A stretch of 64,000 bases of DNA from Lentzea flava (GCF_014648475.1 NZ_BMRE01000004.1:62001-126000); one strand, 5' to 3'; shown: positions 1 to 8,985, numbered from the stretch's first letter. Program-made: numbers and translations. Notes: generated from the sequence alone by a model not told the origin.

Positions 1-1
1 G

Positions 2-343
2 CTGTTCGGTCTTTCGCTGCACAGCAAGGTGTTCACGGCGATCCTGCTGTTCGTCCTCGGCGCCGCGTTCTTCCTGATCGTGCCGGCGCTCAACGCCCGC
101 ATCGTGGTGGGCACCGCGGACCTGGCTCCGACCCTGGCGACGAGCGTCAACGTGGCCGCCTACAACCTCAGCATCATGGTGGCCAGCGGTGTCGCCCGCC
201 TCGCCGTGGAGGGCGGGACCGGCCTGCAGGGACTGGTCCTGCTGTCGGCCTTGAGCCCGATCGCCGCGGTCGCTCTCACGGCGGTGGGCACGAACGTCGT
301 CGCAGCTCGCGGGGGTGTGGCCAGGTCCTTTTCACCCGAATGA
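2..343 (+). CDS. MFS transporter, C-terminal end (partial)
   Basis: The window opens inside this gene; 113 residues remain. They form three to four hydrophobic helices and end in a short charged tail (VARSFSPE). The pattern of small residues and helices, with a segment resembling the last helices of DHA1-type drug/sugar exporters, suggests a major facilitator superfamily antiporter of the cytoplasmic membrane. The substrate cannot be judged from this fragment. An internal GTG at 29 would give a shorter open frame, but the frame is open to the window edge, so the true start lies upstream. The XRE regulator starts 42 bases downstream. Confidence 0.6.
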   Translation: MFGLSLHSKVFTAILLFVLGAAFFLIVPALNARIVVGTADLAPTLATSVNVAAYNLSIMVASGVARLAVEGGTGLQGLVLLSALSPIAAVALTAVGTNVVAARGGVARSFSPE

Positions 344-385
344 GCGCGTGGCGTGGATTTGGTCCAAGCCCTAGCTTCGAAGGGC

Positions 386-1231
386 ATGACCGCGATCATT
401 TCCACCCCGTACAGCCGAGAACTCGGTGACGAGCTGCGCCGCCTGCGGGAGTCGTGCACCGAGTTCAACGGCCGCTCGATGGCCGTGCAACTCGGCTGGG
501 ACCCGAGCAAGGTCTCCGACATCGAGCTCGGCAAGGTGCGGGCGAGCGCCGTCGACCTCGTGCAGTACCTGGCCACGTGCGGCAAGGACATCGACTTCAT
601 CGACGAGTTCCGCATCCGCTACCACAACGCCTTCGACCTGTACTTCGCGCAGGTGCCGGACAACGTGCGCACGCTCGCGATGACCGAGGCGAAGGCCACG
701 AAGATCACGTCCTACGACATCCTGACCATCCACGGCCTCATGCAGACAGAGGGGTATGCGCGGCAACTGTTCGTCGACTCGTACGTTGAAGCACCCGAAG
801 AGATCGAGACCCTCGTCCAGGCGCGCATCGACCGGCAAACGATCATGAGGCGGCACAATCGGCCGGAATGCTCGTTCTACGTGCACGAGCTGGCTTTGCG
901 GATGCAGCTGGGCGATGCGCAGGTTCGCGAAGATCAGTACCTGCGACTTCTCTTCAACACCCACATCGTCCGGGTCGTACCCGCGCACGTCAGCGCCTTC
1001 CGGTCCGCAGCCACGCTGTACGAGTTCGGCAAGGCGGCTCCGGTCGTCTACACCGAGACCGACACAGCTCAGGTGTACGCGCAGGACAGCGTCGCTGTGG
1101 CGCGGACCAGGAGGCTCTTTCAGCGGCTGGATGCCGTCGCCCTGGATGCGGAACAATCGAAGCGCAAGCTGGCGGAGTACGTCAGCGGCCTTCGAGAGGA
1201 CTGTCATGACCTGGGAACGGACCTGGCGTAA
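386..1231 (+). CDS. XRE-family regulator with DUF5753 domain
   Basis: This is a 281-residue DNA-binding regulator of the type paired with DUF397 proteins in streptomycetes and relatives. Residues 10-70 carry the helix-turn-helix (RRLRESCTEFNGRSMAVQLGW then VSDIELGK), and residues 95-275 match the DUF5753 region (TKITSYDILTIHGLMQTEGYAR, then VYAQDSVAVARTRRLFQRL). The ATG at 386 gives the usual N-terminus (MTAIISTPYSREL); a GTG at 353 would add 11 residues without a better ribosome site. The stop lies 26 bases inside the DUF397 gene, so the two are translationally coupled. Such pairs control development or secondary metabolism in some actinomycetes; the target here is unknown. Confidence 0.88.
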   Translation: MTAIISTPYSRELGDELRRLRESCTEFNGRSMAVQLGWDPSKVSDIELGKVRASAVDLVQYLATCGKDIDFIDEFRIRYHNAFDLYFAQVPDNVRTLAMTEAKATKITSYDILTIHGLMQTEGYARQLFVDSYVEAPEEIETLVQARIDRQTIMRRHNRPECSFYVHELALRMQLGDAQVREDQYLRLLFNTHIVRVVPAHVSAFRSAATLYEFGKAAPVVYTETDTAQVYAQDSVAVARTRRLFQRLDAVALDAEQSKRKLAEYVSGLREDCHDLGTDLA

Positions 1232-1379
1232 GAGCACCTACAGCAACGGCGGTACTCCTGAAAGCTGCGTGGAGGTGTCGCTGGCCCAGGACGCGCTCGT
1301 GCGGGACACGAAGAACGCGAGCGGTGACGTACTCGCGTTCTCCACGACCGCGTGGCGCGCCCTGATCAACTGGCTCTGA
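1206..1379 (+). CDS. DUF397 small protein
   Basis: This 57-residue protein begins MTWERTWRKSTYSNGG and contains CVEVS and VRDTKN, the hallmark of the DUF397 family. These proteins are partners of XRE-DUF5753 regulators. The ATG lies inside the last codons of the regulator gene, in another frame (26-base overlap), the usual arrangement for this pair. Its last 14 bases overlap, tail to tail, the radical-SAM-like gene on the other strand. The function is inferred from family only: probably antagonist or partner of the upstream regulator. Confidence 0.88.
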   Translation: MTWERTWRKSTYSNGGTPESCVEVSLAQDALVRDTKNASGDVLAFSTTAWRALINWL

Positions 1380-1911
1380 CGACCGAGGTGTTCGCGGTCT
1401 CCACGGTCACCCGGACCGACTGAGGGGCGAGCGACTGCAGGTACTGCGCGTGGTCCGGCCCGATCGTGTCGCTGAACGCGATGAACGCGAGGTGCGGCAG
1501 CTCGAACGCAGTGGTCGCGCAGAAGTCCTCCAGGCGGTCGAAGCCGCGCCGGATGCCCGTGGCGTCGAGGCCGAAGACGGCGTGCCGGTCCAGCTTGGCG
1601 GCGCCGATGTCGAGCAGGTGCAACGCGTGCAGGGCGTGCGTGAACGCCATCGCGCACACCTCGATGCGCGTGCACGAGACGAGCAGCGTGCGGACCATCG
1701 ACGGGTGCAGCGACTTGCCGGAAGTGCGCAGCACGACGTCGATTCCGGCGGTGCGGAACATCTCGATGATCTCGAACAGGCCCGGCACGCCGAGGGGCTC
1801 CCCTCCGCCCAGCGTGACGGTCTCCGGTCGCATCGAGACGAGCGCCCGAGTGATGTGCAGCATTCGTTCGTGACTGAGCCGCGCGTGGGCGACGTCCCAG
1901 GTGATGTCCAT
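1366..1911 (-). CDS. Radical-SAM-like protein lacking the CxxxCxxC cluster motif
   Basis: The 181-residue product starts MDITWDVAHARLSHERM. In radical SAM enzymes, DITWDV-type strands run directly into the CxxxCxxC loop that holds the 4Fe-4S cluster. Here the text passes straight to LSHERMLHITRAL, so about 15-20 residues with the cysteines seem deleted. The next motif is intact (TVTLGGGEPL, the SAM-binding GGE motif), followed by a partial TIM barrel. The protein is also short of the usual 300 or more residues. A good ribosome site (AGGGGG, 8 bases upstream) supports the ATG at 1911. It is either a decayed gene or a cluster-less radical-SAM homologue; catalysis by the usual mechanism is unlikely. 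Confidence 0.62.
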   Translation of the reverse strand: MDITWDVAHARLSHERMLHITRALVSMRPETVTLGGGEPLGVPGLFEIIEMFRTAGIDVVLRTSGKSLHPSMVRTLLVSCTRIEVCAMAFTHALHALHLLDIGAAKLDRHAVFGLDATGIRRGFDRLEDFCATTAFELPHLAFIAFSDTIGPDHAQYLQSLAPQSVRVTVETANTSVVRAS

Positions 1912-1994
1912 GCGGTCAAGCCCCCTGAAGCTCGGCGGATGACGCCGATCGAAGCGAGGGAGGTGTCCCGCCGTCAGGTGACCGGTGTCCCGAA

Positions 1995-2648
1995 CTAGGA
2001 GGGACTTCCGAGTCCCGCCTCCCGCGCCCGCACGATGGCCTGCGCGCGGTCAGCGACCTGCAGCTTGGTGAAGATCGCGGACACCCGGTTGCGCACGGTC
2101 TTCTGCGACAACGACAGCCGGTGGGCGATCGAGGCGTTGTCGAGGCCGGACGCCATCAGCTCCAGAACGTCCCGCTCGCGGTCGGTGAGCTGTGGGAACA
2201 CCACGGCCTTGGACGACGAGATCGCGGTGAAGTAGCCCATCATCCGTTGCGCGATGGTGGCGCTGAAGATCGCCTCACCGGCTCCGATGGCCTGCACCGC
2301 GCGCACGATCTCGTCGTCGTCGGTCGTCTTGACCAGGTAGCCCCGCGCCCCGGCCTTCATCGCCGCGAACACCAGCTCGTCGTCCTCGTGCATGGTCAGC
2401 ACGAGGACGCCCAGCGACGGCAGCACCTCCAGGATCTGCTTGGCCGCCTCCACACCGCCCAGCACGGGCATGTGCAGGTCCATCACGACGACGTCCGGTT
2501 CGAGGTCGAGGACGACCTTCACCGCTTCCTGCCCGTCCGAGGCCTCACCGACCACGGAGAGCCCGGCCTCACTGTCCAGCAACGCCTTGAGCCCGCGCCG
2601 GAACACCGGGTGGTCGTCCGCGATCACAACCCGCGTCAGGGCGTCCAT
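1995..2648 (-). CDS. NarL/LuxR-type response regulator
   Basis: This 217-residue protein has a receiver domain (residues 5-120) with the acidic pocket ADDHP and the phospho-acceptor aspartate in VVVMDLHMP, then a C-terminal LuxR helix-turn-helix (residues 150-212; LTDRERDVLELMASGLDNASIAHRLSLSQKTV split over the two recognition helices). It directly follows the histidine kinase gene with no spacer, so the two form one operon and a two-component pair. The output genes are unknown. Confidence 0.93.
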   Translation of the reverse strand: MDALTRVVIADDHPVFRRGLKALLDSEAGLSVVGEASDGQEAVKVVLDLEPDVVVMDLHMPVLGGVEAAKQILEVLPSLGVLVLTMHEDDELVFAAMKAGARGYLVKTTDDDEIVRAVQAIGAGEAIFSATIAQRMMGYFTAISSSKAVVFPQLTDRERDVLELMASGLDNASIAHRLSLSQKTVRNRVSAIFTKLQVADRAQAIVRAREAGLGSPS

Positions 2649-4523
2649 CTACTGGGCCTCCAGGGGAATCCGGGCCACCACCCGAGTGCCGTGCGGTTGC
2701 GCGGGTCCCACTGTGCACGATCCACCCAGCTCCGCGCAGCGTTCACGCATCGAGTCGAGCCCGACTCCCGGCCGTGCGTCGGCCGCGACCCCGCGCCCGT
2801 CGTCGACGATTTCCACGACGAGGTCGCCGTCCTGCCGAACGGTGATGGTGCACGTCGACGCGCCGGAGTGGCGCGCGGTGTTGGTCAGCGCCTCCGCCAC
2901 GATCCGGTAGGCCGCGACCTCGACGGCCGCGGACAGCCCGTCGATCTCCTCGGCGTCCACGCGAACGGTCAGCTCGCCGTTGAACCGCGCGGCCTCGTCG
3001 CGCACGGCCAGCGCCAGCCCCTGGTCGAGGATCGGCGGCCGCAGCCCGTCCACGAGCCTGCGCACCTCGCCCGCGGTCGTGTCGACGTCGGCGAGCACCG
3101 GGTCCAGGACGTCGCCCACGGACCGGCGCAACGCCTTGAGCTGCAACCGGATCCCGACCAACGCCGGCCCGACGCCGTTGTGCAGATCGCGCCTGAGCCG
3201 CAGCCGTTCTTCCTCGCGCGCACGCACGAGCCGTTCGCGGGCGAGCTGCAGATCGGCGGTCAGCTTGATCGACTGCGCGGCCGGAGCGGTGGACCGGGCG
3301 AGGTCCACGAGCAGGCTCAGTTCGCGGTCGCTCAACCGTTCGTCGGGCGCACGCGGTTCGACGACCAGGTCGCCCACGGAAGAACCGCGATAGGTCATGG
3401 GGAAGCGCAACTGGGGCCAGCCGCGACTGCGTCCGTGCTCGGCCAGCACCGACCCACCGCGGATCGCCACGTACGGCAGCTTCAACGACTCGGCGACCGT
3501 GGCGGCCACGGTCGGGAGCACGTCCTGCGACCGTTCCAGCTTCTCGCTCAATGTCGACAAAGCGGCATAGGGATCTGTCCGCGCCCCGAACAGCCACCGG
3601 TCGAGCTTGCCCTGCAGCCAGCTCCGGATCGGCGCGAACACCAGACCGGCCGCCACGACACCGATCACCTCGGCTTCGCCGGTGAACAACTGCCCGCCCG
3701 CGAGCATCACGCCCATGTAGACCAGCAACAGCACCACGGTCAACGAGCCGTAGAGCACCGACCGGTGGATCAGCAGGCTGATGTCGTACAAGCCGTACCG
3801 CACGATCGCGATCACCGCGGCGGCCGGAAACGCCAGCACACCGACGATCCAGGCGACGTGCCCGTCCGTCGTCTCCACCACGGTCGCCGCGACGGCCAGC
3901 GCCAGCAACGCGACCGCCCACACCAGCAGCCGCCGCTCGTCGCCCTCGGCCTTGCGCCACCTCAGCACCAGCGACACAACCCCGGCGACAACGGCGATCC
4001 CGGCCGCGATCACGGCGATCGCGGTGATCGTCTTGGCGGCGGCGGGCCCACCGCCGTGGTGGAACCCGGTTGGATCACCCCACGATCCCCAAGCGAGCCC
4101 GGCCGTGCCGAGGACAGCGCTCAGCAGCGACGCCCCGATGGCGATCCACCACCGGTTGCTCAACGGCTTCCCGTTCGGGAAGACCAGCGCGACGGCGGGC
4201 AACAGCGCGTAGGTGGGCCACCAGACCCACGCCTCGACCCAGCGGGCCGGATGGTCGGGCGCCTGGCCGGCGACCGCGATCGCGATGCCGCCGAACAGGC
4301 CCATGACCAGCAGCAACCACCCGACAGCCGACTTGCGGACATGACCGATCACCCGCACCCCGAGCAGGGTGAAGGCGATCGCGATCAGCCAGTTCCGCGG
4401 ATGCGAAATCGCGCCGGTGACCGCTGTGTGCACGACGGCGAAGAGCACACACGCGGCCACCAGCGCGCCAATGACCCAGGCGAGGACTACCTCGGCCCGG
4501 GTCAGTCGTTGAGCCAGTGCCAC
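2649..4523 (-). CDS. Membrane sensor histidine kinase (HisKA_3 type)
   Basis: A 624-residue kinase. The N-terminal 280 residues are strongly hydrophobic with about eight or nine predicted membrane helices, followed by a linker with GAF-like character (residues 285-400). The dimerisation/phospho-acceptor region contains LRRDLHNGVGPAL, with His as the expected phosphorylation site, and the C-terminus carries the HATPase fold (VVEIVDDGRGV and GVGLDSMRERCAELGG). This is the DesK/NarX-type kinase class that pairs with LuxR-type regulators, and the regulator lies immediately downstream. The GTG start at 4523 lies 22 bases inside the preceding small gene, suggesting coupling to it. The signal is not evident. 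Confidence 0.92.
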   Translation of the reverse strand: MALAQRLTRAEVVLAWVIGALVAACVLFAVVHTAVTGAISHPRNWLIAIAFTLLGVRVIGHVRKSAVGWLLLVMGLFGGIAIAVAGQAPDHPARWVEAWVWWPTYALLPAVALVFPNGKPLSNRWWIAIGASLLSAVLGTAGLAWGSWGDPTGFHHGGGPAAAKTITAIAVIAAGIAVVAGVVSLVLRWRKAEGDERRLLVWAVALLALAVAATVVETTDGHVAWIVGVLAFPAAAVIAIVRYGLYDISLLIHRSVLYGSLTVVLLLVYMGVMLAGGQLFTGEAEVIGVVAAGLVFAPIRSWLQGKLDRWLFGARTDPYAALSTLSEKLERSQDVLPTVAATVAESLKLPYVAIRGGSVLAEHGRSRGWPQLRFPMTYRGSSVGDLVVEPRAPDERLSDRELSLLVDLARSTAPAAQSIKLTADLQLARERLVRAREEERLRLRRDLHNGVGPALVGIRLQLKALRRSVGDVLDPVLADVDTTAGEVRRLVDGLRPPILDQGLALAVRDEAARFNGELTVRVDAEEIDGLSAAVEVAAYRIVAEALTNTARHSGASTCTITVRQDGDLVVEIVDDGRGVAADARPGVGLDSMRERCAELGGSCTVGPAQPHGTRVVARIPLEAQ

Positions 4524-4816
4524 AGGTTGTGGAACGGCGAACCGTCGTCGAGGGTGCTGACGTCACCACTGGCACCAGGCCAGCCCTGGAAGGTCATGAT
4601 CTTGTGACGCAGCTCTTCGACGGACATCGGCTTGGCGGCCTTGTGGACGTGGTCGAAATCGACGTCCCCAGACTGCGGGTTCATCGCCCGCGCCTGAAGC
4701 TCCGCGTACCAGGACAGGAGCTCTTCGTCGGACATGTGCGAAAAGTACGGCGGTACTACTTTCTGCCCGGACTTCGACATGTCTGGAAGGAGTCGTGGGC
4801 ACTCGGCTGGATACAC
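4502..4816 (-). CDS. Small hypothetical protein before the two-component operon
   Basis: I do not recognise this protein (104 residues from the GTG at 4816; 92 if the ATG at 4780 is used; 77 from the ATG at 4735). No start has a convincing ribosome site. The composition is acidic and soluble, with several Trp residues (LLSWYAEL, FQGWPGA, HNLWHWLND), and no signal peptide or membrane helix is seen. Its 3' end overlaps the histidine kinase start by 22 bases, so it probably belongs to the same transcript. An accessory role in that signalling system is a guess from position only. Confidence 0.6.
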   Translation of the reverse strand: MYPAECPRLLPDMSKSGQKVVPPYFSHMSDEELLSWYAELQARAMNPQSGDVDFDHVHKAAKPMSVEELRHKIMTFQGWPGASGDVSTLDDGSPFHNLWHWLND

Positions 4817-4843
4817 GAGTGCTCACAAACATTTGCGCTCACT

Positions 4844-5833
4844 TCACGGCAGGACCTGGATTTTGCGTCCCTTACCGGCCCTGAACTGGTCCAACGCCCC
4901 CGCGTAGTCGTCAAGTGGCACCCGGTCACTGATGAAGATCTCCGGGTCCAGTACTCCGGTCGCGAAGAGGTCCGCCGCCCGTTCGAAGGAGTGCAGCACC
5001 GCCATCGAGCCGGTGATGGTGATCTCCTGGTTGTAGATCTTGTACGGCTCGATGGTCACCCGTGCGGCGTAGTCGGAGACTCCGAACTGGAGGAACGTGC
5101 CGCCCTTCGCGACCCGGCCGAGGCCGTCCTGGATCGCCTTCTCGTTGCCGGTCGCGTCGATGACGACGTCCCAGCCCTCCGGCCGGTCCAGCTCGTCGGC
5201 CGACCCCGCCACGGCGGTCACGCCGAGCTTGACCGCCGTCTCCAGGCGTTCCGCGTTCAGGTCCACGACCTCGATCGACGACGCCCCGGTCAGCTTCCCG
5301 AGCTGCAGCATCATCAGCCCCATCGTGCCGGAGCCGTAGATCAGCACGCGGGACGCCATCTGCGAGCGCAGCACGTCGTACCCGCGCACCGCGCACGACA
5401 GCGGTTCGATCAACGCCGCGTCCTCGGTCCGCACGTGGTCGGGCAGCTTCACGCAGTTCGCCACCGGCGCCACCGCGAACTCGGCGGCGCCACCGGAGGT
5501 CGTGACACCGATCGCCGCCCACCGCTCGCACAGGTTGTTCCTGCCCGCCCGGCACATCCGGCACTCGTGGCAGTAGAGCGACGGGTCGACGGCCACGCGG
5601 TCGCCGACCTTCAGCTCGTTCACCTGGGAGCCGATCTCGACGATCGTGCCGGCGAACTCGTGGCCGGGCACCACCGGCAGGGTGGGCGCGAACTCGCCCT
5701 GCAGGATGTGCAGGTCCGTCCCGCACAACCCGCAGGCCGCCACGTCCACGACCACCTGCCGCGGCCCGCAGACCGGATCGTCCACAGTGGTCACTTCGAC
5801 GGACCCGACGCCGGTGATCACTGCTGCTTTCAC
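4844..5833 (-). CDS. Zinc-dependent alcohol/polyol dehydrogenase (MDR family)
   Basis: A 329-residue medium-chain dehydrogenase. Visible features are the catalytic-zinc Cys in AACGLCGTD, the GHEFAGTIVEIG motif, the four structural-zinc cysteines in CHECRMCRAGRNNLC, and a Rossmann nucleotide site around residues 160-190 (VLIYGSGTMGLMML). It should oxidise an alcohol or sugar alcohol with NAD(P). The GTG start overlaps the stop of the upstream permease by 4 bases (GTGA), and the ABC transporter is of the polyol type, so oxidation of an imported sugar alcohol such as mannitol, sorbitol or arabitol to a ketose is the best guess. The substrate is not proven by sequence. Confidence 0.85.
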   Translation of the reverse strand: MKAAVITGVGSVEVTTVDDPVCGPRQVVVDVAACGLCGTDLHILQGEFAPTLPVVPGHEFAGTIVEIGSQVNELKVGDRVAVDPSLYCHECRMCRAGRNNLCERWAAIGVTTSGGAAEFAVAPVANCVKLPDHVRTEDAALIEPLSCAVRGYDVLRSQMASRVLIYGSGTMGLMMLQLGKLTGASSIEVVDLNAERLETAVKLGVTAVAGSADELDRPEGWDVVIDATGNEKAIQDGLGRVAKGGTFLQFGVSDYAARVTIEPYKIYNQEITITGSMAVLHSFERAADLFATGVLDPEIFISDRVPLDDYAGALDQFRAGKGRKIQVLP

Positions 5834-6630
5834 TTGACTGCTCCCAACGACAGGCCCTGGACCAGCTTGTCCTGGGCGGCGAACCCGGCAATGAGCACCG
5901 GCAGAGAAACCACGACCGCGGCCGCGCACACCTTGGCCAGGAACAAGCCCTGGGACGTGACGAACCCGGTCAGGTACACGGGCGCGGTACCGGCGACGAC
6001 ACCGGTCAGCACCCGCGCGAACAGCAACTCGTTCCAGCTGAAGATGAAGCAGATCAACGCCGTCGCCGCGATACCCGGCATCGCGATCGGCGCCACCACC
6101 CGGCGCAGGATCGTGATCAGCCCGGCCCCGTCGATCGACGCCGCCTCGAGGATCTCGCGCGGCACCTCGGACAGGAACGACCGCATCAGCCACACCGCGA
6201 TCGGCAGGTTCATCGAGCAGTACAGCAACGTCAGGAACGAGATGTTGTCGAGCATCCCGGCGAATTGCGCGATCAGGTAGATCGGCAGCAGCGCCGCGAC
6301 GACCGGCATCATCTTGGTGGACAGGAAGAAGAACAGGACGTCGGTCCACTTCTCCACCGGCTTGATCGACAACGCGTACGCGGCCGGAATCGCCAGCAGC
6401 AGCACGATGATCGTCGAACCGATCGAGGCGGAGAACGAGTTGAGCAACGGAGGCCACGCGCCGCCGTTGAAGAACTCCGCATAGCCGTCCAGCGTCAGCG
6501 GCGCCGCGATCGACGGCGGGTTCGTGGCGGCGTCCGTCTCGCTGTGCAGCGACGTCAGGAACATCCACGCCACCGGCGCGAAGAACACGAGGCCCGCGAA
6601 CCAGGCGAGCACACCGAAGATCCTGGTCAT
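5830..6630 (-). CDS. ABC sugar/polyol transporter permease (MalG-type)
   Basis: A 266-residue inner-membrane permease with about six helices and the EAA loop that docks on the ATPase (EILEAASIDGAG). It belongs to the CUT1 family and resembles SmoG/MtlG polyol permeases. The ATG at 6630 has a very strong ribosome site (AGGAGGAGGCGCG) and overlaps the preceding permease stop by 4 bases. It forms the transporter with the upstream permease and the binding protein. No ATPase gene is present; such systems in actinomycetes commonly share a MsiK-like ATPase encoded elsewhere. Confidence 0.9.
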   Translation of the reverse strand: MTRIFGVLAWFAGLVFFAPVAWMFLTSLHSETDAATNPPSIAAPLTLDGYAEFFNGGAWPPLLNSFSASIGSTIIVLLLAIPAAYALSIKPVEKWTDVLFFFLSTKMMPVVAALLPIYLIAQFAGMLDNISFLTLLYCSMNLPIAVWLMRSFLSEVPREILEAASIDGAGLITILRRVVAPIAMPGIAATALICFIFSWNELLFARVLTGVVAGTAPVYLTGFVTSQGLFLAKVCAAAVVVSLPVLIAGFAAQDKLVQGLSLGAVK

Positions 6631-7568
6631 CGCGCCTCCTCCTTGAACAGCGAGGACACCACGCGCAGCGCGAACGTCGCGATGACGATCGACCCGGCGA
6701 CCACGATCACGCCGGCCGCGGACGCCTCGCCGTACTCGTGGGCCTGGTAGAAGGTCTGGTAGATCATGTACGGCAGGTTCGCCGTGCCCAGACCACCGGA
6801 CGTGATCGTGAAGACCGCGTCGAAGTTCTGCACGATGTAGATCGAGCCGAGCAGCGCGCCGAGCTCCAGGTACTGCCGCAGGTGCGGGAACGTGAGGTAC
6901 CGGAAGATCTGGAACGGCGACGCGCCGTCGATCCTGGCCGCCTCGACGGGTTCCACCGGCTTCGACTGCAGGCCCGCCAGCAGGATCAGCATCATGAACG
7001 GCGTCCACTGCCACACCAGCGACAGCACGACGGCGGACATCGGCATGGAGCTGATCCAGTCCGGCTGGGCGTCGAACCCGAGCCAGTTCAGGATTCCGTT
7101 GAACAACCCGTACTCCGGGTTGTAGAGCACGTGCTTCCAGATCAACGCGGCCGCGACCGGGACCACGAGGAACGGCGCGATGAGCATGGTGCGCACGAGT
7201 CCGCGGCCTTTGAACTTCTTGTCCAGCAACAGCGCCAGCCCGAGCCCGAGGACGAGGCTGATCAGCACCACCGACGCCGTCAGCACGATCGTGTTCACCA
7301 CGGACGACCGCAGATCTGGGTCGGTGAACACGTTGACGTAGTTGTCGAACCCGGCGAACCCGCGGTTCGTGGGATCCAGCGAGTTCCACTTCATGAACGA
7401 GATGACCAGCGTCGCCACGAACGGCAGCTGCGTCACGACGATCAGGAAGATGAGCGCGGGCAGCAACGGCGCCCGCCGCGCCCACTTCGGATAGCTCCTG
7501 CGGGGAACGGGAGGCGGCCGGTCGGCGACCGACCGCTCACCCGTCGAAACGGAGTCGAGGACAGCCAT
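6627..7568 (-). CDS. ABC sugar/polyol transporter permease (MalF-type)
   Basis: A 313-residue permease with a cytoplasmic N-terminal tail of about 35 residues rich in Pro and Arg, six membrane helices and the EAA loop (EAARIDGASPFQIFRYLTF). It resembles SmoF/MtlF polyol permeases. It is the second gene after the binding protein and is separated from it by one base. It works as a heterodimer with the following permease to move the ligand across the cytoplasmic membrane. Confidence 0.9.
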   Translation of the reverse strand: MAVLDSVSTGERSVADRPPPVPRRSYPKWARRAPLLPALIFLIVVTQLPFVATLVISFMKWNSLDPTNRGFAGFDNYVNVFTDPDLRSSVVNTIVLTASVVLISLVLGLGLALLLDKKFKGRGLVRTMLIAPFLVVPVAAALIWKHVLYNPEYGLFNGILNWLGFDAQPDWISSMPMSAVVLSLVWQWTPFMMLILLAGLQSKPVEPVEAARIDGASPFQIFRYLTFPHLRQYLELGALLGSIYIVQNFDAVFTITSGGLGTANLPYMIYQTFYQAHEYGEASAAGVIVVAGSIVIATFALRVVSSLFKEEAR

Positions 7569-7569
7569 C

Positions 7570-8931
7570 TCACTGGCCCCTGTACTTGGCGGCGACCTTC
7601 TCGGCGAGCCCCTGGGCGTTGTTCAGCGCGTCGTCCACCGACACCGCGCCCGCGATCGCCGAGCTGATCTGCTGCGACACCTGCGTTCCCAGGTCGGTGA
7701 ACTCGGGGATGCCGACGAACTGGATGCCGGGCGCCGGCCGCGGCTGCACACCGGGGTCGAGCGGCTTCGCACCCTTGATCGCGGCCTCCGCCTGAGCGGA
7801 GAACGTGCCGGAGGACTGCTTGTACTCGGCGCGCTGGTAGGTCGAGGACCGCTTGCCGTCCGGGACCTTCGACCAGCCGAGGTTCTTGCCGACCAGCTCC
7901 TCGTAGCCCTTGCCGGACGCCCACGAGATGAACTTCCAGGCCGCGTCCTGCTTCTTCGACGCCTTCTGGATACCGAACGCCCAGGTGTAGAGCCAGCCGG
8001 AGCTGTCGGTCTTCACGACCGGTGCCTGGGTGAAGCCCAGCTTGCCCTTGACGGGGGAGTCGTTGGCCTCCAAGAGGCCTGCGGCGACCGTGGCGTCGTA
8101 CCACATCGCGACCTTGCCCTGCGTCATGTTGTTCAGGCACTCGGCGAACCCGGCCTGCGGAGCGCCCGCCTCACCGTGGTTGCGGACGAGGTCGACGTAG
8201 AACTTGGTGGCCTCCTTGAACTCCGGCGCGTTGACCTGCGCCTGCCAGTCCTTGGTGAACCACGTGCCGCCGAACGTGTTCACGACGGTCGTCAGCGGTG
8301 CCATTACCTGACCCCAGCCGGGTTGGCCGCGCAGGCAGATGCCGCGGACCTCGGGCGTGGAGACCTTCGCGGCGGCCTCGGCGACCTGCTGCCAGGTCGG
8401 CCTGTCGGGCAGCGTGACGCCCTTGGCCTCGAAGATGTCCTTGCGGTACATGAGGAACGACGACTCGCCGTAGAACGGCTGCGCGTACACCTTGCCGTCC
8501 GCCGCGGTGAGGGACTGCTTGATCGGCGGGAGGATGTCGGCCTGGTCGAACGCGCTGTCCTTGGCCACGAAGTCGTCCATCGGCGCGAGCCAGCCGTTCT
8601 TGGCGTACATCGGCGTCTCGTAGTTGGAGATCGTCGCCACGTCGTACTGCCCGGCCTGGCTGGAGAAGTCCTGGCTGATCTTGTCGCGGACGTCGTTCTC
8701 TGGCAGCACCGTGAAGTTGACCTTGATGCCGGTGTCCTTGGTGAAGTTGTCCGCGGTCAGCTTCTGCAGGTCGAGCATCTGCGGGTTGTTCACCATCAGC
8801 ACGTTCACCGAGTCGGAGCCGCCGCCCCCGCCACCTCCGGCGCCCGCGCAGGCGGAAGCCAGGAGCAGCACAGCGCTGGCCAGGCCGGTGGCGGCCCCGA
8901 ATGTGCGAAGGGGTGTGCGGATCGACAACAT
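7570..8931 (-). CDS. ABC transporter sugar/polyol-binding lipoprotein
   Basis: A 453-residue extracytoplasmic solute-binding protein. The N-terminus is a lipoprotein signal with the lipobox LLASAC (Cys about residue 28), followed by a Gly-rich linker (AGAGGGGGGGS) and the family 1 binding fold (for example QPFYGESSFLMYRKDIFE and TQGKVAMWYDATVAAG), closest to sorbitol/mannitol-binding SmoE/MtlE types. It captures the ligand outside the membrane and hands it to the two downstream permeases. The operon also holds a dehydrogenase, and the DeoR regulator is encoded just upstream in the same direction. Confidence 0.9.
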   Translation of the reverse strand: MLSIRTPLRTFGAATGLASAVLLLASACAGAGGGGGGGSDSVNVLMVNNPQMLDLQKLTADNFTKDTGIKVNFTVLPENDVRDKISQDFSSQAGQYDVATISNYETPMYAKNGWLAPMDDFVAKDSAFDQADILPPIKQSLTAADGKVYAQPFYGESSFLMYRKDIFEAKGVTLPDRPTWQQVAEAAAKVSTPEVRGICLRGQPGWGQVMAPLTTVVNTFGGTWFTKDWQAQVNAPEFKEATKFYVDLVRNHGEAGAPQAGFAECLNNMTQGKVAMWYDATVAAGLLEANDSPVKGKLGFTQAPVVKTDSSGWLYTWAFGIQKASKKQDAAWKFISWASGKGYEELVGKNLGWSKVPDGKRSSTYQRAEYKQSSGTFSAQAEAAIKGAKPLDPGVQPRPAPGIQFVGIPEFTDLGTQVSQQISSAIAGAVSVDDALNNAQGLAEKVAAKYRGQ

Positions 8932-8985
8932 CGTCTTTCCTCCGGGGGATGGTTTCCGGGCACGCTGAGGACAGGCCCGGGAAAA

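Noticed and set aside
2121..4607. Very long plus-strand open frame opposite the histidine kinase and regulator genes
   Set aside because: It is antisense to two clear protein genes; the translation is low-complexity Arg/His/Gln-rich text typical of the complementary strand of high-G+C coding DNA.
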